Position numbers and translations under genes: made by a program
NCBI RefSeq assembly: GCF_007747795.1
Contig: NZ_CP036275.1
Span: forward strand, 434,001-498,000
DNA from: Maioricimonas rarisocia
Lineage (GTDB): Bacteria > Planctomycetota > Planctomycetia > Planctomycetales > Planctomycetaceae
Reading direction: 5' to 3'
Length of the DNA: 64,000 nt
Part shown: positions 28,379-38,694 of the stretch, piece by piece
Numbering within the stretch: the first letter of the stretch is position 1
Layout of the letters: each line of letters opens with the position of its first letter
The notes under the pieces: model-generated
What the model was told of the DNA's origin: nothing
The model's database searches: none
What the model saw: only the letters and a program-made list of their open reading frames with translations

Positions 28379-29467
28379 TCAGGCCTGCTCTTCTTCGTCC
28401 TTGCGACGACGACGCAGACGGCCAGCGCCCAGGGCACCGAGGCCCAAGGTCAGCAGAGCCATCGACGACGGTTCGGGAACGACAGCGAAGAGGTTGTTGC
28501 TGTCGAACGTCGAGACGACATCGAACGGGAACGAGCCGGGGCCACCACCAGTCGACGGAGGCGTGAAGGGATCGGTTCCGCCGCCAAATGCACTGGCACC
28601 AATGGTCGAGCCAATGTTCACCGGGCCGGGATCGGCACCCGTGCGGTTGATTCCGCCCATCGGGGCGTTGTCGTTGATCGGCGTGTCGACGCTGGAGATC
28701 AGCGAGGCCAGGGCGAGATCCGTACCGATCAACGCCTTGTCGTCCGTCGTGACAAAGAAGTCGTCCGCGGTCGTTGCCGTTCCGGCACCGATCTGATCGA
28801 TCAGCAGCAGGCGAACGTTCGTGGTTCCGGTGGCACCGCCCGGCAGCGTCGGGGGAACCGAGAACGCGGTGGCCGACGTGAAGGACGGCTGGGTGAAGAT
28901 CGCGAACGACGCGACCCAGGTTCCGTCGGAGGAGGTTCCAACAGCATTCGGGCTGTGATCCGCCGAGGTGTCGATGTAAAGGTCGACGATTCCCGAACCG
29001 GCGACCGGTCCGGCACCCGTGGGCACGTGTGCCAGTGCCGAGCTGGTGTCGTAGGTGATCGTCAGCGACAGGGCGCCCGGAACGGGGAAGCCCATGATGA
29101 TCGAGGTGACGGTGGCATCCCAGTTCTTGATCACGGCGGTCAGTTCGAACGCCGGACCACCGGCAACCGTCGAGAGTCCACCTGGCGTGACAGCGCCGCC
29201 AACGGTGATCCCGTCGTTCACGGCACCACCGACCACGCGAGAGCTGTCACCGATCGAGAACGTGCCGCTGCCGTCGGTATCGCTACCGTTCACGGCGATC
29301 TGTCCAAGGAAATCGAGAACGTCGACGTTGTTGACATCGGCAGAGCCGGCAACCGCGTTGCTCGTCTGGATTTTGACCTGATCGTCGAACGAAATGGCCA
29401 GGGCCGGGTTGGCGGTCATCGCGAGAAAGCCGCAGACCGCTGCTGAACAAATGAGTGTTCGCAACAT
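28379..29467 (-). CDS. PEP-CTERM sorted secreted protein
   Basis: Protein of 362 residues. ATG 29467 gives a signal peptide (LRTLICSAAVCGFLAMTANPALA); the open frame reaches 29527 but that extension would bury it. The C-terminus is a PEP-CTERM signal: VPEPSSMALL, a hydrophobic helix and a basic tail (RLRRRRKDEEEQ). Exosortase enzymes recognise such signals and transfer the protein to the envelope or to exopolysaccharide. The mature part is Thr/Ser/Gly/Asp-rich and beta-like, with no enzymatic motif. The exosortase is not in this window, but FemAB-like and TIGR03087-like genes of PEP-CTERM systems are. Confidence 0.85.
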   Translation of the reverse strand: MLRTLICSAAVCGFLAMTANPALAISFDDQVKIQTSNAVAGSADVNNVDVLDFLGQIAVNGSDTDGSGTFSIGDSSRVVGGAVNDGITVGGAVTPGGLSTVAGGPAFELTAVIKNWDATVTSIIMGFPVPGALSLTITYDTSSALAHVPTGAGPVAGSGIVDLYIDTSADHSPNAVGTSSDGTWVASFAIFTQPSFTSATAFSVPPTLPGGATGTTNVRLLLIDQIGAGTATTADDFFVTTDDKALIGTDLALASLISSVDTPINDNAPMGGINRTGADPGPVNIGSTIGASAFGGGTDPFTPPSTGGGPGSFPFDVVSTFDSNNLFAVVPEPSSMALLTLGLGALGAGRLRRRRKDEEEQA

Positions 29468-29590
29468 GAGTTTGTTAGACCTCACAGCAGAAAGAGTTGC
29501 TTCCAGGAACCCCGAATGCACACGCATGTCGGGGCGGTTGAATCCGAAGAGGGCGGATGCGCTCGGCGACGGACCGGCGCACCCGCAGAT

Positions 29591-30022
29591 TCAGGAAGCG
29601 CGCCGTGGAGGTCTGAACAGACGATTGGCCAACGGAGGCGGTAGTTGAAGCGACTCCGCAATGACCATCGGAACTGAACTGGTCGCGAAACAGACTGGAG
29701 CTGTCATCAGCAGACTGGCCGGTCCCGTCGAGGACGAGGTCGTGATCTGCGACGACATCCCGCTGCTGCCTGCTGTATCTGCAACAGCCAGCCGGGGATG
29801 AAGCGGTTCTGGATGGGCCTCACGCTCGGAAGGCTGGGCCTCGCGCTGCGACTTGGACGCGTTCTGACTTGACGTCGGACTCCACGCGAGGGGGTCGGCG
29901 ACGGCCGAGTCAGAATCCAGATCCAGCGAAGAGAAGATCGGCGCAGCATCCGCCGGCTGACTCGCGCCACAAAGGGCGACGAGGCAGAGACCGGCTGCCA
30001 GAATGCGCGTCGAACGAATCAT
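29591..30022 (-). CDS. Small secreted protein of unknown function
   Basis: Protein of 143 residues with a signal peptide (RILAAGLCLVALCGASQPADA). The mature part is Ser/Pro/Glu-rich with a duplicated QREAQPSEREAHPE stretch, then ends PLANRLFRPPRRAS. There is a short hydrophobic patch (ASLLMTAPVCFATSSVPMVI). No domain recognised. It lies 134 bases after the TPR gene on the same strand and may belong to its transcript. Confidence 0.6.
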   Translation of the reverse strand: MIRSTRILAAGLCLVALCGASQPADAAPIFSSLDLDSDSAVADPLAWSPTSSQNASKSQREAQPSEREAHPEPLHPRLAVADTAGSSGMSSQITTSSSTGPASLLMTAPVCFATSSVPMVIAESLQLPPPLANRLFRPPRRAS

Positions 30023-30156
30023 GAGGATCTACAAGGCTTCGGTCAGTGATCAACTAGCCAGATTAAAGCACCATGCCAGGAGCCGCAAGCAGAAAGTTCC
30101 CAGATTTCCTGAAGTCCCATTTGACTGTTGGCGGAATCGAGGTACGCGGGCTGGTC

Positions 30157-33100
30157 CTACGGGGTTCGCGAGTCCAGCCGCTTCATCAGTTGTGCGTGCA
30201 TCTCGCGGTCGAGGGGATGGAGCTTGTCCGGTTCGAATCCCCCTTCGAGAGCGTCCTGGTAGGTGCGGTCAGCTGCCGCCAGGTCTCCAGCTTCCGCCAT
30301 CGCCACAGCAAGCAGGAACTGGTTCGTTCCGGTCGCATTCTGGTCAACCGCCTGTGTGAGGTCAGAGATCGCCTTGTCGGGTTGTCCCTGCTTCAGGAAG
30401 ATGACGGCCCGAGTCTCCAGAAGGACAGGGGCCGGTCCCTGCTGTTTGATCGCCTGCTCAATAAGTGACATCGCTTCTTCGGTCTGACCGCTGCGGAGGG
30501 CGAGCAGGTAGGCCAGATTGTTCAATGCAATCATGCTTCCACCGGGGGAGTGCGCGATGATGTCGCGGTAGATCTTCTCTTCCGTGTCGTAATCACCCTG
30601 ACTGTCCGCAAAGTCCGCCCACGAAACCAGCAGAGGAATGGCGCGGGGCTGCTCCTTCAGAGCCTGCTGGATCCACTGCTTCACCAGTTTGAGCTGCTCG
30701 GGCTTCAACCCGTCCCGACGATTGAGAGCGACCGCAATCCCCAGCACCTTGGCCGAGGCGGCTTTGCCCCAAACGTCTTCGCAGACCGCAAACGCCGCAT
30801 CGATCTCGCCCCGGCGACCGAGATAGGCCGCCTGGACCAGTTGTGCCTCCGGCTGAACCGACAGGCGAACGTATTCGTCATACAGCGGGCGGGCTGCTTC
30901 GGCCTGGCCGATGACTTCCATCAGCGTGGCGACGGCCTTCAGACGTTCGACAAAGACCGCGATGCTTGCGTCGTTGGCCATGAGAAAGCGAACCAGCGTG
31001 AGGTAGCTTTCTTCCATCTGACCCTCGTCGGCCAGCTGGCGGGCTTTCTCGAGAACGCTTGCCCCGTTCGAAACTGCCGTCTCAGCAACATACCGGTCGA
31101 AGGCCGCGAGGAGCTGCGGGGTCGCCTCATTGGTATCGCTGATCAGTTCGCGTAGTTCGAACTGGTCGTGCGTGCCGGCTTCGAAACGTACTTCACTTCG
31201 GGCCCGATCGACGTACGCATTCAGAGCGTCGACTGCTGCAGCTTCTTCTCCGACAGCCACGAGGTAGCGTGCCCGCACGGTGGATGTGAGGAGCGATCCC
31301 GGGTCGATTTCCTCGAGGCGATCGGTCAGATCGCGGGCGAGCTCGAGCTTGTCGTTGCGGATGGCGGCCTGTGCATATTCCGCAACCGCAATCTGGTCGT
31401 CCCGCAGTTGCGATATCAGACGCTTGAACGTCGCGTCGGCAGTATCCCAGTTGCCGGTGGATTCGTACAGCTTGGCAAGCTGGAGGTGCTCGGCGTCGGT
31501 CAGGCGATCCAGTTCCTGAAGAGTTTCGAGCAACTGGATCGTTCGATCGCGATCACTGCGTGCGTTACGGCGGTTCAGAATCGAAAGTCGCGCGCGGAGG
31601 TCGGTGATCGTCGCTGCCTCGTCGCTATCGGTTGAAACGGACGAGAGCATCTGCAGAGCCCGCGTCGTGTCGTCGTAGCGGCCGGAGGAGGCGACGATCA
31701 GAGCCTGGTTGCGACGGGCCCATTGGCGGGCCGGCGTCGGTGCATCCGAGTCCGGGGCCAGGATTTGCTCGAGCAGCGGCCGGGCCTGCTCGTACTTCTG
31801 CGTGGCGATGTAGTAACGGGCCATTGGGATCGCCACCCGTGTCTTGTCGGGTGCCGAGTCGAGAGCCAACCGATAATAGCGTTCGGTTTCCGCGCGGAGC
31901 TGCTCGAGGCGGGTTTCGTCATTGGTTCGCAGGAGCTCATGCAGACTGGCCAGCGTCAGCGGCTTGAGGTATGCGGGCTCGGACGGCAGCGTCTGCTTGG
32001 CCTCTTCGATTCTCGCCAGAGCGTCCTCCAGTCGACCCTGCTGAGAAAGGTAAGCGATCAGCAGTCTCCACGCCTCAGGGGACTCGCCTCCGAACTCGTT
32101 GATCAGAGCATCCAGCTCCTGTTCGATATCTTCGCCCTCGCGCCCGGTCAGCAGTTGGCCCCAGAGCCATCGCATCCGGTCCTCGAGGCTCCCGGACCGG
32201 GCCGCAAGGACTTCCAGAACCCCCAGCGCGTCTTCAAACTGCGACTGCCGCCACGAAATCCGCCACTGCAGCTGCGCGAGGTCGCCGGAGATCAGGTTGG
32301 GATTCTCGGCTCGCAGTTCGTTCATCAGTTGGCTGGCCCGCTCGACTCCCTCCGATGTCAGCTGCGAGAAGTAATGCTGAGCAATCCGCCCGATCATTGT
32401 GGGCGTCCGGTCACCGAGAGAATAAGCCTTCTCGTAGAGGTCAACAGCCAGCTCGCGGTTGCTGCGCATGACCTCGATATCGCCGAGGGCCCGCGGGACG
32501 GCAGACCACATCGGGCGGGCACGGCGTGCCTGTTCCAGCAGAGCTCGGGCCTTCTGCAGGTCGCGGTCCTGATTCTGATCGTCGTCCGCGGCATCCAGAA
32601 TCAGGCCGGCTGCCTCGTAGTAGTCTGCGTTGGGCGTTGCCGATCCCGCTTGCTTCGGCGTATCCGACCGATCGGTCGAGGCGATCGCCGATTCAATCTC
32701 ACGTGCTTCCGCGAGGGTCCGTGTCCAGATCTTCTCGCCATCAGTGATCTCCACGTCGTCCCGCTGCCGTGCCAGGAGCAGCAACTGCAATGAGGCCAGC
32801 CGTGGATCGAGGGACTTCGGCTCGTTCGCGGCAACCTTCTGCCAGAGCTGGATCGCCGCGTCGATGTCGCCAGCCGTTACGTAGGCACGCGCCAGTCCGG
32901 CGAACAGTTTGTTTCGTTGCTGAACGGGGAAACGGTCTGCACCTGTCTGCAGCTCGTTGAGGCTGGCGATGGCGGCTTGTTTGGGGAGTGCGACGGCTGC
33001 CTGGGAGGCCGCGAGCCGGAACTCGACCTGGTCGCCCAGTTCTTCAACGGCTCGTTGCAGGTATGCCTCTGCCGCCGCGAGCCGTGCGTCGGCCGTCATG

Positions 33101-35448
33101 TCGAACCGCCTGAGCAGGAACACCGCGTAAGTGGACCTGACTTCGGCACTGTCTGGCCAGGTGTCGATCGCGTCCTCGAGAGTCTCGCGGGCCGAATCGA
33201 GCATTTGGACCGATCGTTCCTCGAGCTGTTGCCTCGTCGCCGCATCGCCGGCCTGAGACGCCTGCTCGGCGAGTGTCCGGGCGCGCAGCACGGCGAGTTC
33301 GGCTTCGAGGAGCGACCGGGTCGGAGACGCCTGATCCGGGATCAGGTCGACGACCGTTTCGAACTCGGCAAAGTTGCGGCGATCGGCTGGCAGTGCTATC
33401 TGCTGCACGAGCAGCAATTGGGCGAGCGACTCTGCCACGCCGGGTGCGGTAACAATCCGTCGGTATTCGTCGATTGCCCGCTGTACCTGACCACTCGCCA
33501 ACAACGCTTTCGCCAGTTCGATCCGTCCCTGGATCCACAGCGGGTCGCGCTGAATCCGGTCCGAGAACAGTGACACGATCGAGTCGGGAATCTCCAGTTC
33601 CTGCAGACAGCGGGCCCGCAGGACGGCAACGCGCTTGTCGAGCGTATCGTCGAGGTTCATCGTGCCCAGTGGGGTGAGCAGCCGCAGCGCACTGCGCCAC
33701 TGTTCTTCTGCGATCAGGATCTGCGCTTCGAGGAACTGAATCACCGGTTCGCGGGCGCCGACTTCCTGCAGGCGGGGAATCAGCGTGCGAACCTCCGCGA
33801 GCAACTCTTCTTCCTGGCCGGTAATCTGGTACGTTGCGACCAGGGTGTCCGCGAGGTTCCAGAGCAACTCGGCTTCGGTCGCTTCGGGTCGTGTCTCGCC
33901 CACGTCTTCTGAGCCGGTGTCCGAAGCGTCGTCGCCATCCGATTCGTGCATGCCTGCCGCGACTTCGAGACCATCCCGCAGATGCTGCTCGGAGCGTCGA
34001 AGATGGTTGACGATCTCGTCTGAAGTCATCCCGGTGGCCACCTGCTGACGCTCGAGGCGAGCGAGCGAAAGGTGGATCTGCGGGGACGCATGGCCGGTTT
34101 TCAGACCCCGTTCGAGATACTCACGTGCTGCGGACCGGTAGGCAGCCGGATCGGCGTCCTGATCGAACTGAACGGCGTTGGCCAGTGCGATATTGACGTC
34201 GGCAGCATTCCGCAGGGAGCGGACCCTGGCCCGAGCGTCGTCCAGTTCGTCAGCGAGCGCAACAGCTTTCTCGGCCGTCTCCAGTGCGACTTCGAGCCGG
34301 ATCCGCCGGTCGCCGCGGATGAGTGCGTTGATCAGTTCGGCCCGGTCAAGAAGACCGTCTGCGTTGGCATCGGCGAGGACCGGCACGGATTCTTGATCCG
34401 CCTCTGCGGCGTCGAGGGTACCGTCCTCGTTGCTGTCCCGTTCGACGAGGAGGGCGTCCGCTCGGCCGGCCGCCACGTCAGGAGCGACGCCCAGATTGTC
34501 ATCGCGGCTTCTGATTCCGAGCAGGAATTCCGATTTCAGCAACTGTGCCTGCCAGGACGGCTTGGCCTGCTTGAGCATGAGGTCGAGCAGGTTGATAGCA
34601 GTCTGCATGCCGCGGCGTCGGTCGCTCCCTGTCGATTCGGGGAACGCAGCGGCAATGTCGCGGGCCGATTTACCGACGATTCCGGTCAACTGACGTTCGG
34701 TCGGCAGCTCGCCCGGCTGTGCAACCGCAAGCGCAGCGGTTCGAGTATAACGACGGGGATTGGACGGTTCGGTCAGGATCGCGTGGACGTAGGCGAGGGC
34801 GGCCGCGCGGTACTCTTCGAGCGCCCAGTAGGAGTCGCCTTTCAGGAAATGGAGCTCCGCGATGTCCTCGAGGGAATCCGGTTCTCCCTGCTTGGGCCGG
34901 TCAAGCAAAGTGTCGATGTGCCGAATGGCGTCTCGGGACAGCCCGAGCCGCATGCACACATCGACAAGCTCCCTGCGAGTCGCGTCGCGAGTCGGATCGC
35001 GACGCAGGACGTCTTCGTAAGTTCGATAGAGACGGATCTGTTGATTACGGGTCGTCTTCTGCATCTGGAACAGGCGCGCAAGCCTCTCCAGGATATCGGT
35101 GATCTGTTGTTCTTCGGCTTCGCTCAAGGAGGTCTGCGGCTGCAGGTTCAGGTACTGCGTCAGCGAGCTGATGGCATCGGAATACCGCTCCTCCTGTTCA
35201 GCAACGTCGGCCCGTTCGAGCAGCACACTGGCGTTCCGCTGAACCCAGTAGCCGTGGACGAAATGAATACCGACGGCGGCCACGATGAGGGTCACCAGGG
35301 TTGCGAGCAGCAGTTTGACATTCACCCGAACCAGCCGATCCATCACTTCCGGTTCTTCGGCGTTGTCCGGCGGCTCGGAGAATTCGGTGACCGGCTCAAT
35401 GGTGGCCGTGCGTCCCCTGGGGGCGGAATGTCGTTGTTTCCAGATCAT
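30157..35448 (-). CDS. Giant membrane-anchored TPR protein with EF-hand-like loops
   Basis: Protein of 1763 residues. A short cytoplasmic N-terminus and one membrane segment (about residues 44-65) precede an almost continuous array of TPR-like helical hairpins (for example YSDAISSLTQYLNLQP and QPDKAISDLTQAVDQNA at the two ends). Near residues 336-348 and 355-368 two loops, RDSNEDGTLDAAE and ADANADGLLDRAE, match EF-hand calcium ligands. TPR scaffolds such as AlgK, PelB and the PEP-CTERM protein PrsT serve in exopolysaccharide export, so a periplasmic scaffold for the neighbouring locus is likely. The length is far above those examples. It sits between the VanZ-FHA gene and the PEP-CTERM gene. 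Confidence 0.8.
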   Translation of the reverse strand: MIWKQRHSAPRGRTATIEPVTEFSEPPDNAEEPEVMDRLVRVNVKLLLATLVTLIVAAVGIHFVHGYWVQRNASVLLERADVAEQEERYSDAISSLTQYLNLQPQTSLSEAEEQQITDILERLARLFQMQKTTRNQQIRLYRTYEDVLRRDPTRDATRRELVDVCMRLGLSRDAIRHIDTLLDRPKQGEPDSLEDIAELHFLKGDSYWALEEYRAAALAYVHAILTEPSNPRRYTRTAALAVAQPGELPTERQLTGIVGKSARDIAAAFPESTGSDRRRGMQTAINLLDLMLKQAKPSWQAQLLKSEFLLGIRSRDDNLGVAPDVAAGRADALLVERDSNEDGTLDAAEADQESVPVLADANADGLLDRAELINALIRGDRRIRLEVALETAEKAVALADELDDARARVRSLRNAADVNIALANAVQFDQDADPAAYRSAAREYLERGLKTGHASPQIHLSLARLERQQVATGMTSDEIVNHLRRSEQHLRDGLEVAAGMHESDGDDASDTGSEDVGETRPEATEAELLWNLADTLVATYQITGQEEELLAEVRTLIPRLQEVGAREPVIQFLEAQILIAEEQWRSALRLLTPLGTMNLDDTLDKRVAVLRARCLQELEIPDSIVSLFSDRIQRDPLWIQGRIELAKALLASGQVQRAIDEYRRIVTAPGVAESLAQLLLVQQIALPADRRNFAEFETVVDLIPDQASPTRSLLEAELAVLRARTLAEQASQAGDAATRQQLEERSVQMLDSARETLEDAIDTWPDSAEVRSTYAVFLLRRFDMTADARLAAAEAYLQRAVEELGDQVEFRLAASQAAVALPKQAAIASLNELQTGADRFPVQQRNKLFAGLARAYVTAGDIDAAIQLWQKVAANEPKSLDPRLASLQLLLLARQRDDVEITDGEKIWTRTLAEAREIESAIASTDRSDTPKQAGSATPNADYYEAAGLILDAADDDQNQDRDLQKARALLEQARRARPMWSAVPRALGDIEVMRSNRELAVDLYEKAYSLGDRTPTMIGRIAQHYFSQLTSEGVERASQLMNELRAENPNLISGDLAQLQWRISWRQSQFEDALGVLEVLAARSGSLEDRMRWLWGQLLTGREGEDIEQELDALINEFGGESPEAWRLLIAYLSQQGRLEDALARIEEAKQTLPSEPAYLKPLTLASLHELLRTNDETRLEQLRAETERYYRLALDSAPDKTRVAIPMARYYIATQKYEQARPLLEQILAPDSDAPTPARQWARRNQALIVASSGRYDDTTRALQMLSSVSTDSDEAATITDLRARLSILNRRNARSDRDRTIQLLETLQELDRLTDAEHLQLAKLYESTGNWDTADATFKRLISQLRDDQIAVAEYAQAAIRNDKLELARDLTDRLEEIDPGSLLTSTVRARYLVAVGEEAAAVDALNAYVDRARSEVRFEAGTHDQFELRELISDTNEATPQLLAAFDRYVAETAVSNGASVLEKARQLADEGQMEESYLTLVRFLMANDASIAVFVERLKAVATLMEVIGQAEAARPLYDEYVRLSVQPEAQLVQAAYLGRRGEIDAAFAVCEDVWGKAASAKVLGIAVALNRRDGLKPEQLKLVKQWIQQALKEQPRAIPLLVSWADFADSQGDYDTEEKIYRDIIAHSPGGSMIALNNLAYLLALRSGQTEEAMSLIEQAIKQQGPAPVLLETRAVIFLKQGQPDKAISDLTQAVDQNATGTNQFLLAVAMAEAGDLAAADRTYQDALEGGFEPDKLHPLDREMHAQLMKRLDSRTP

Positions 35449-35541
35449 CGTATTTGCGTACCCGCAGTGAAGGCGTAAGGTCGCGATGCCATTGGCCCGC
35501 CCGGTCCTCGGCTGACATCGAGCCGTTTGAGACCGGTGCCC

Positions 35542-38500
35542 TCAGGAACCGGTTGAGAGAAAGCTGACGATTTTCTGCCAGCGACTGTTTCGCTCGCGTT
35601 CGAGAACGCGAATCCGTTCTGACAGCTGGGCGTGCGTCGTGACATCCTTGTGAGACGCGCGTGGACGCGAATCCTCCTCCTCGGCCTCGTCGGCTTCCGG
35701 GGGAACTGGTGGGGAAAGCCCCGGCAACCAGGGCAGTTGTCCCGCAGACGAAGGGGCACCGTTCATGAAAGTCGCAGGTGGCGGGGGAAGCTGGTGATGC
35801 TCCTGCTGTGATGCCGCCTGCCGAGTGGCTTCCTGGGCTGCGAACTGTGCCTGAGCTTCGCAGAGTTCGCGGGTGATTTCCTGAACCCGTTGCAGATCCT
35901 CACGGATCGCCTCCAGTTGGGACTTCTGCAGCTGGCCGAACATCTGCATCATCATCATCATCTGCTGCTGCGACTGCTGCATCATCTCCCGCTGCATCGC
36001 AGAAAAATGTTCCAGCAGCGTCCCCAGCATGCCATTCGACGAACCTGTGATCTCAACGGACGAACGGGACGTCGAAATGTCACCGTCCGAAGGCTGCGGC
36101 ATGATTGCGGGCCACGACGTCGCAGCATCGATCGCAGGCAGTTCGAGCTCACTGCTGGATGCAGCCGATTTCTCGTCGGACTGTTCGGAAGCGGTCAGCG
36201 GAGTGTTCTGCGTGGACAGTGTGACATCGTAGTCGCCGATGTGAATCTCGTCTCCGAGGTTCAGTCGTGCGACGTCGACCAGCCGTTCGTTCACGAAAGT
36301 ACCGGACGTGCTGGCAAGGTCGGTCAGCCAGAGTCCACGGTGTGTGTTCACGATCAGGCAGTGGATCCGGGAGACAGTGGGATGCGCCAGGCGGATGTGT
36401 GCCGGCGGAACCCGGCCGACGAGCGTCACCAGATCGCGGAGTCGGCGGTACTTCGGACCACTTTGAGCCTGCAATGCGTTGTGGAAGCTCAGTTGAAACT
36501 TGGAGCCGCGGTCGTTTCGAACTGCTCCCTGGTGCCGGGCACTGGGAGCCGGCTTGTCCGCGTCGTCGTGGAGGCGAATTGCGAACGGGCCGCACTGCAG
36601 GCGATTTCCCGAATTCAGCCAGCCACTCTCACGGGGGGAGAGCCCCGTGAGGTCGAACCACGCCCAGCGACCGTCAATCAGCTGAAACAGAAGATGTCGC
36701 CGCGCAACTTCGGGGAATTCGAGCTGCAGGTCGCAGCCCTCCATCCGACCGACCAGCACCGTCGGTCGCGTGAACGTATGTGACGTGCCATTGCCGTGCT
36801 GGTCTTCGACGAGCAGACGCAACGGTCCGGTCATTCCGCAGGCAGAGGCGTACTCGGAGTGCGACATACTTACAGGATAACCGCGGCTTTCAGGCCGTGC
36901 GACCGCATGCTTTGAGAACCGGCTTCTTCCGCCCCGGTTATTCGCTCCGGCGCGAGTGACGTCGTCAGCCGAACCGGCGGAGATCTGGCGGCCATGGTCC
37001 ACCGGCTCGTAGCCATGAAACGACTGTGTCAATTCTCGCTTACGAATGGATGCTCCGTCACGCATGAAATGGCCGAATTTCGCTTCCGACGAGGGAATAA
37101 AGAACTCGAGAAGTCCAGACTTCATGCACACGCCAACTGGTGCGACGACTCCCTGGCGGGTGGCCTGAACCGTCAGGACCCCGATCAGCCCGCCGAACGT
37201 TCCCAACAGTACGTCCGTAACGTCCGCGGTCCGGTCCGGAAGGTACAGCTGCAGCCACTCAACCGCGATTGGCACGGCAAAGATGACCACGGTTGCGACG
37301 ATTCCGGTCAATCGCATCGAGAACCGGTCACGGGCGCAGAGAATCGCAGTTGCACAAAGGTACCCGGTCGGGATGTACAACAGAACTTTCTGCAGAATCA
37401 GCGTCGAGGCGTTCAGCGGCGACGCCTGGTGCAGTCTTTGGAATGGAAGTGACTGGAGTGATTGCAGTTGTGGAGATTCAAGCAGCCCGGTGAGGTCGGC
37501 GGGCCAGGAGAAAAAGAACAGGGGAAACAGGCTGTAGAGAATCGCCAGATTCAGCCAGGTGGCTGGATGGGCGAACGGATGTCTCGTGTCATCTTCGCAG
37601 TTTCGACGCAGACGAAACATCAAGTCGGACGTGATGACTCCGAACCAGGCCCCCAGCGTGCCCACGAAAGCATGATTGACCTGGCTGAACCGGCTGCGGA
37701 TCCACAGTTGCAGAAACTCAACGCCGGCTGCCAGGCAGGCTGCAACCAGCAGGGCCGGGGCATACCGCACGCGTCCCTCTCGCACGAACAACGACGCGGC
37801 AAGGACTCCCAATGGAATGCAGAAGAACGCGTGAAAAATCAGTTCTTTCAGTTCGTCCGGAGTATCTGGCAGGGTGAACTGCAGCTGGATTCGACCACGG
37901 CGATACGCATCGGCGATCGAGGACAGATTCGGCACAAGGTCGAATGGAAACAGGCTCGCCAGCAGCACGATTGCGATATAGGCGTACAGCACGAGGCGGG
38001 CCGGGCGGGCCGCTGGCTCTTCGTCGTCAGCCGGAATGTGACGGATGACCGCGCGGCTGGTCAGCAGCCATCCGGCAGCTCCCAGCAGCGAACCTGCCAG
38101 GTGGGCGGCGACGTCCCAGGCCGAGCAGACCCGACCCTGCAACCAGATCTGGCCAAGTTCTGCTGGCAGGCTGACGAGAAGGCATGCGGCAGGAAGAACG
38201 ATCAGCGATCGCACTTGTCGCAGGTCCCAGCCGGGACGCGGTTCCAGCCAGGCAAACATGCCGTAGCCGAACGGCAGAAACAGCGTCACGTTGAGAAGGA
38301 AATCCCGCTTCGACGGAAGGTGGTTCAGGCTCCGGAGGAACCGGTCGAGCGCCGTCCGGACCACCTCGGCCGGCAGCTGCTGGAAATTGAACGGCAGCAG
38401 TGATCCGTAGAGCGCAAAGACGGCGGTGGCGCCAACGATCCACGTCGCAAGTTCCTTGACCCTCGCTTCGGACGATTGTTCACGGAGGGAATCCGGTCCT

Positions 38501-38625
38501 GCAGACCGGTGGAGCCGGGACAGGACCAGCTGGATCAGTGACAGGCCAATGACGGCGAGAATCATCAGACCGCCGGCTTGTGCCAGTAACAGATGCAGGT
38601 GGGGCAGGTTGGTGCGTACGGACAC
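35542..38625 (-). CDS. Triple VanZ membrane protein fused to two FHA domains
   Basis: Frame of 1027 residues from GTG 38625. Three VanZ units occupy about residues 105-195, 255-335 and 405-485, each with a hydrophobic LFLPFGY-like segment, an acidic (P)AELGQIWLQ/GVEFLQLW/AVEWLQLY motif and a GxLG end. After a charged, low-complexity linker (about 490-586) come a degenerate FHA domain (about 615-688) and a canonical one (about 733-803: GRVPP, PTVSRIHC, STSGTFVN). A Met/Gln-rich coiled coil (about 870-945) and a Pro-rich end follow. FHA domains bind phosphothreonine. The FHA part may instead be a separate gene starting at ATG 36867 (441 residues); no stop separates them. Confidence 0.75.
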   Translation of the reverse strand: MSVRTNLPHLHLLLAQAGGLMILAVIGLSLIQLVLSRLHRSAGPDSLREQSSEARVKELATWIVGATAVFALYGSLLPFNFQQLPAEVVRTALDRFLRSLNHLPSKRDFLLNVTLFLPFGYGMFAWLEPRPGWDLRQVRSLIVLPAACLLVSLPAELGQIWLQGRVCSAWDVAAHLAGSLLGAAGWLLTSRAVIRHIPADDEEPAARPARLVLYAYIAIVLLASLFPFDLVPNLSSIADAYRRGRIQLQFTLPDTPDELKELIFHAFFCIPLGVLAASLFVREGRVRYAPALLVAACLAAGVEFLQLWIRSRFSQVNHAFVGTLGAWFGVITSDLMFRLRRNCEDDTRHPFAHPATWLNLAILYSLFPLFFFSWPADLTGLLESPQLQSLQSLPFQRLHQASPLNASTLILQKVLLYIPTGYLCATAILCARDRFSMRLTGIVATVVIFAVPIAVEWLQLYLPDRTADVTDVLLGTFGGLIGVLTVQATRQGVVAPVGVCMKSGLLEFFIPSSEAKFGHFMRDGASIRKRELTQSFHGYEPVDHGRQISAGSADDVTRAGANNRGGRSRFSKHAVARPESRGYPVSMSHSEYASACGMTGPLRLLVEDQHGNGTSHTFTRPTVLVGRMEGCDLQLEFPEVARRHLLFQLIDGRWAWFDLTGLSPRESGWLNSGNRLQCGPFAIRLHDDADKPAPSARHQGAVRNDRGSKFQLSFHNALQAQSGPKYRRLRDLVTLVGRVPPAHIRLAHPTVSRIHCLIVNTHRGLWLTDLASTSGTFVNERLVDVARLNLGDEIHIGDYDVTLSTQNTPLTASEQSDEKSAASSSELELPAIDAATSWPAIMPQPSDGDISTSRSSVEITGSSNGMLGTLLEHFSAMQREMMQQSQQQMMMMMQMFGQLQKSQLEAIREDLQRVQEITRELCEAQAQFAAQEATRQAASQQEHHQLPPPPATFMNGAPSSAGQLPWLPGLSPPVPPEADEAEEEDSRPRASHKDVTTHAQLSERIRVLERERNSRWQKIVSFLSTGS

Positions 38626-38694
38626 GACGTATCATTCCAAACCTGATCGCGAGCGAGACATCGACGACGCTGCTCATCAGGCCGTCTGCAAACG

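Noticed and set aside
28301-29446. Plus-strand open frame of 381 codons opposite the PEP-CTERM gene
   Set aside because: Arg/Gly-rich shadow; the minus strand has a signal peptide, PEP-CTERM tail and terminator.
31723-35478. Plus-strand open frames opposite the TPR gene
   Set aside because: Low-complexity shadows of a gene with clear TPR periodicity.
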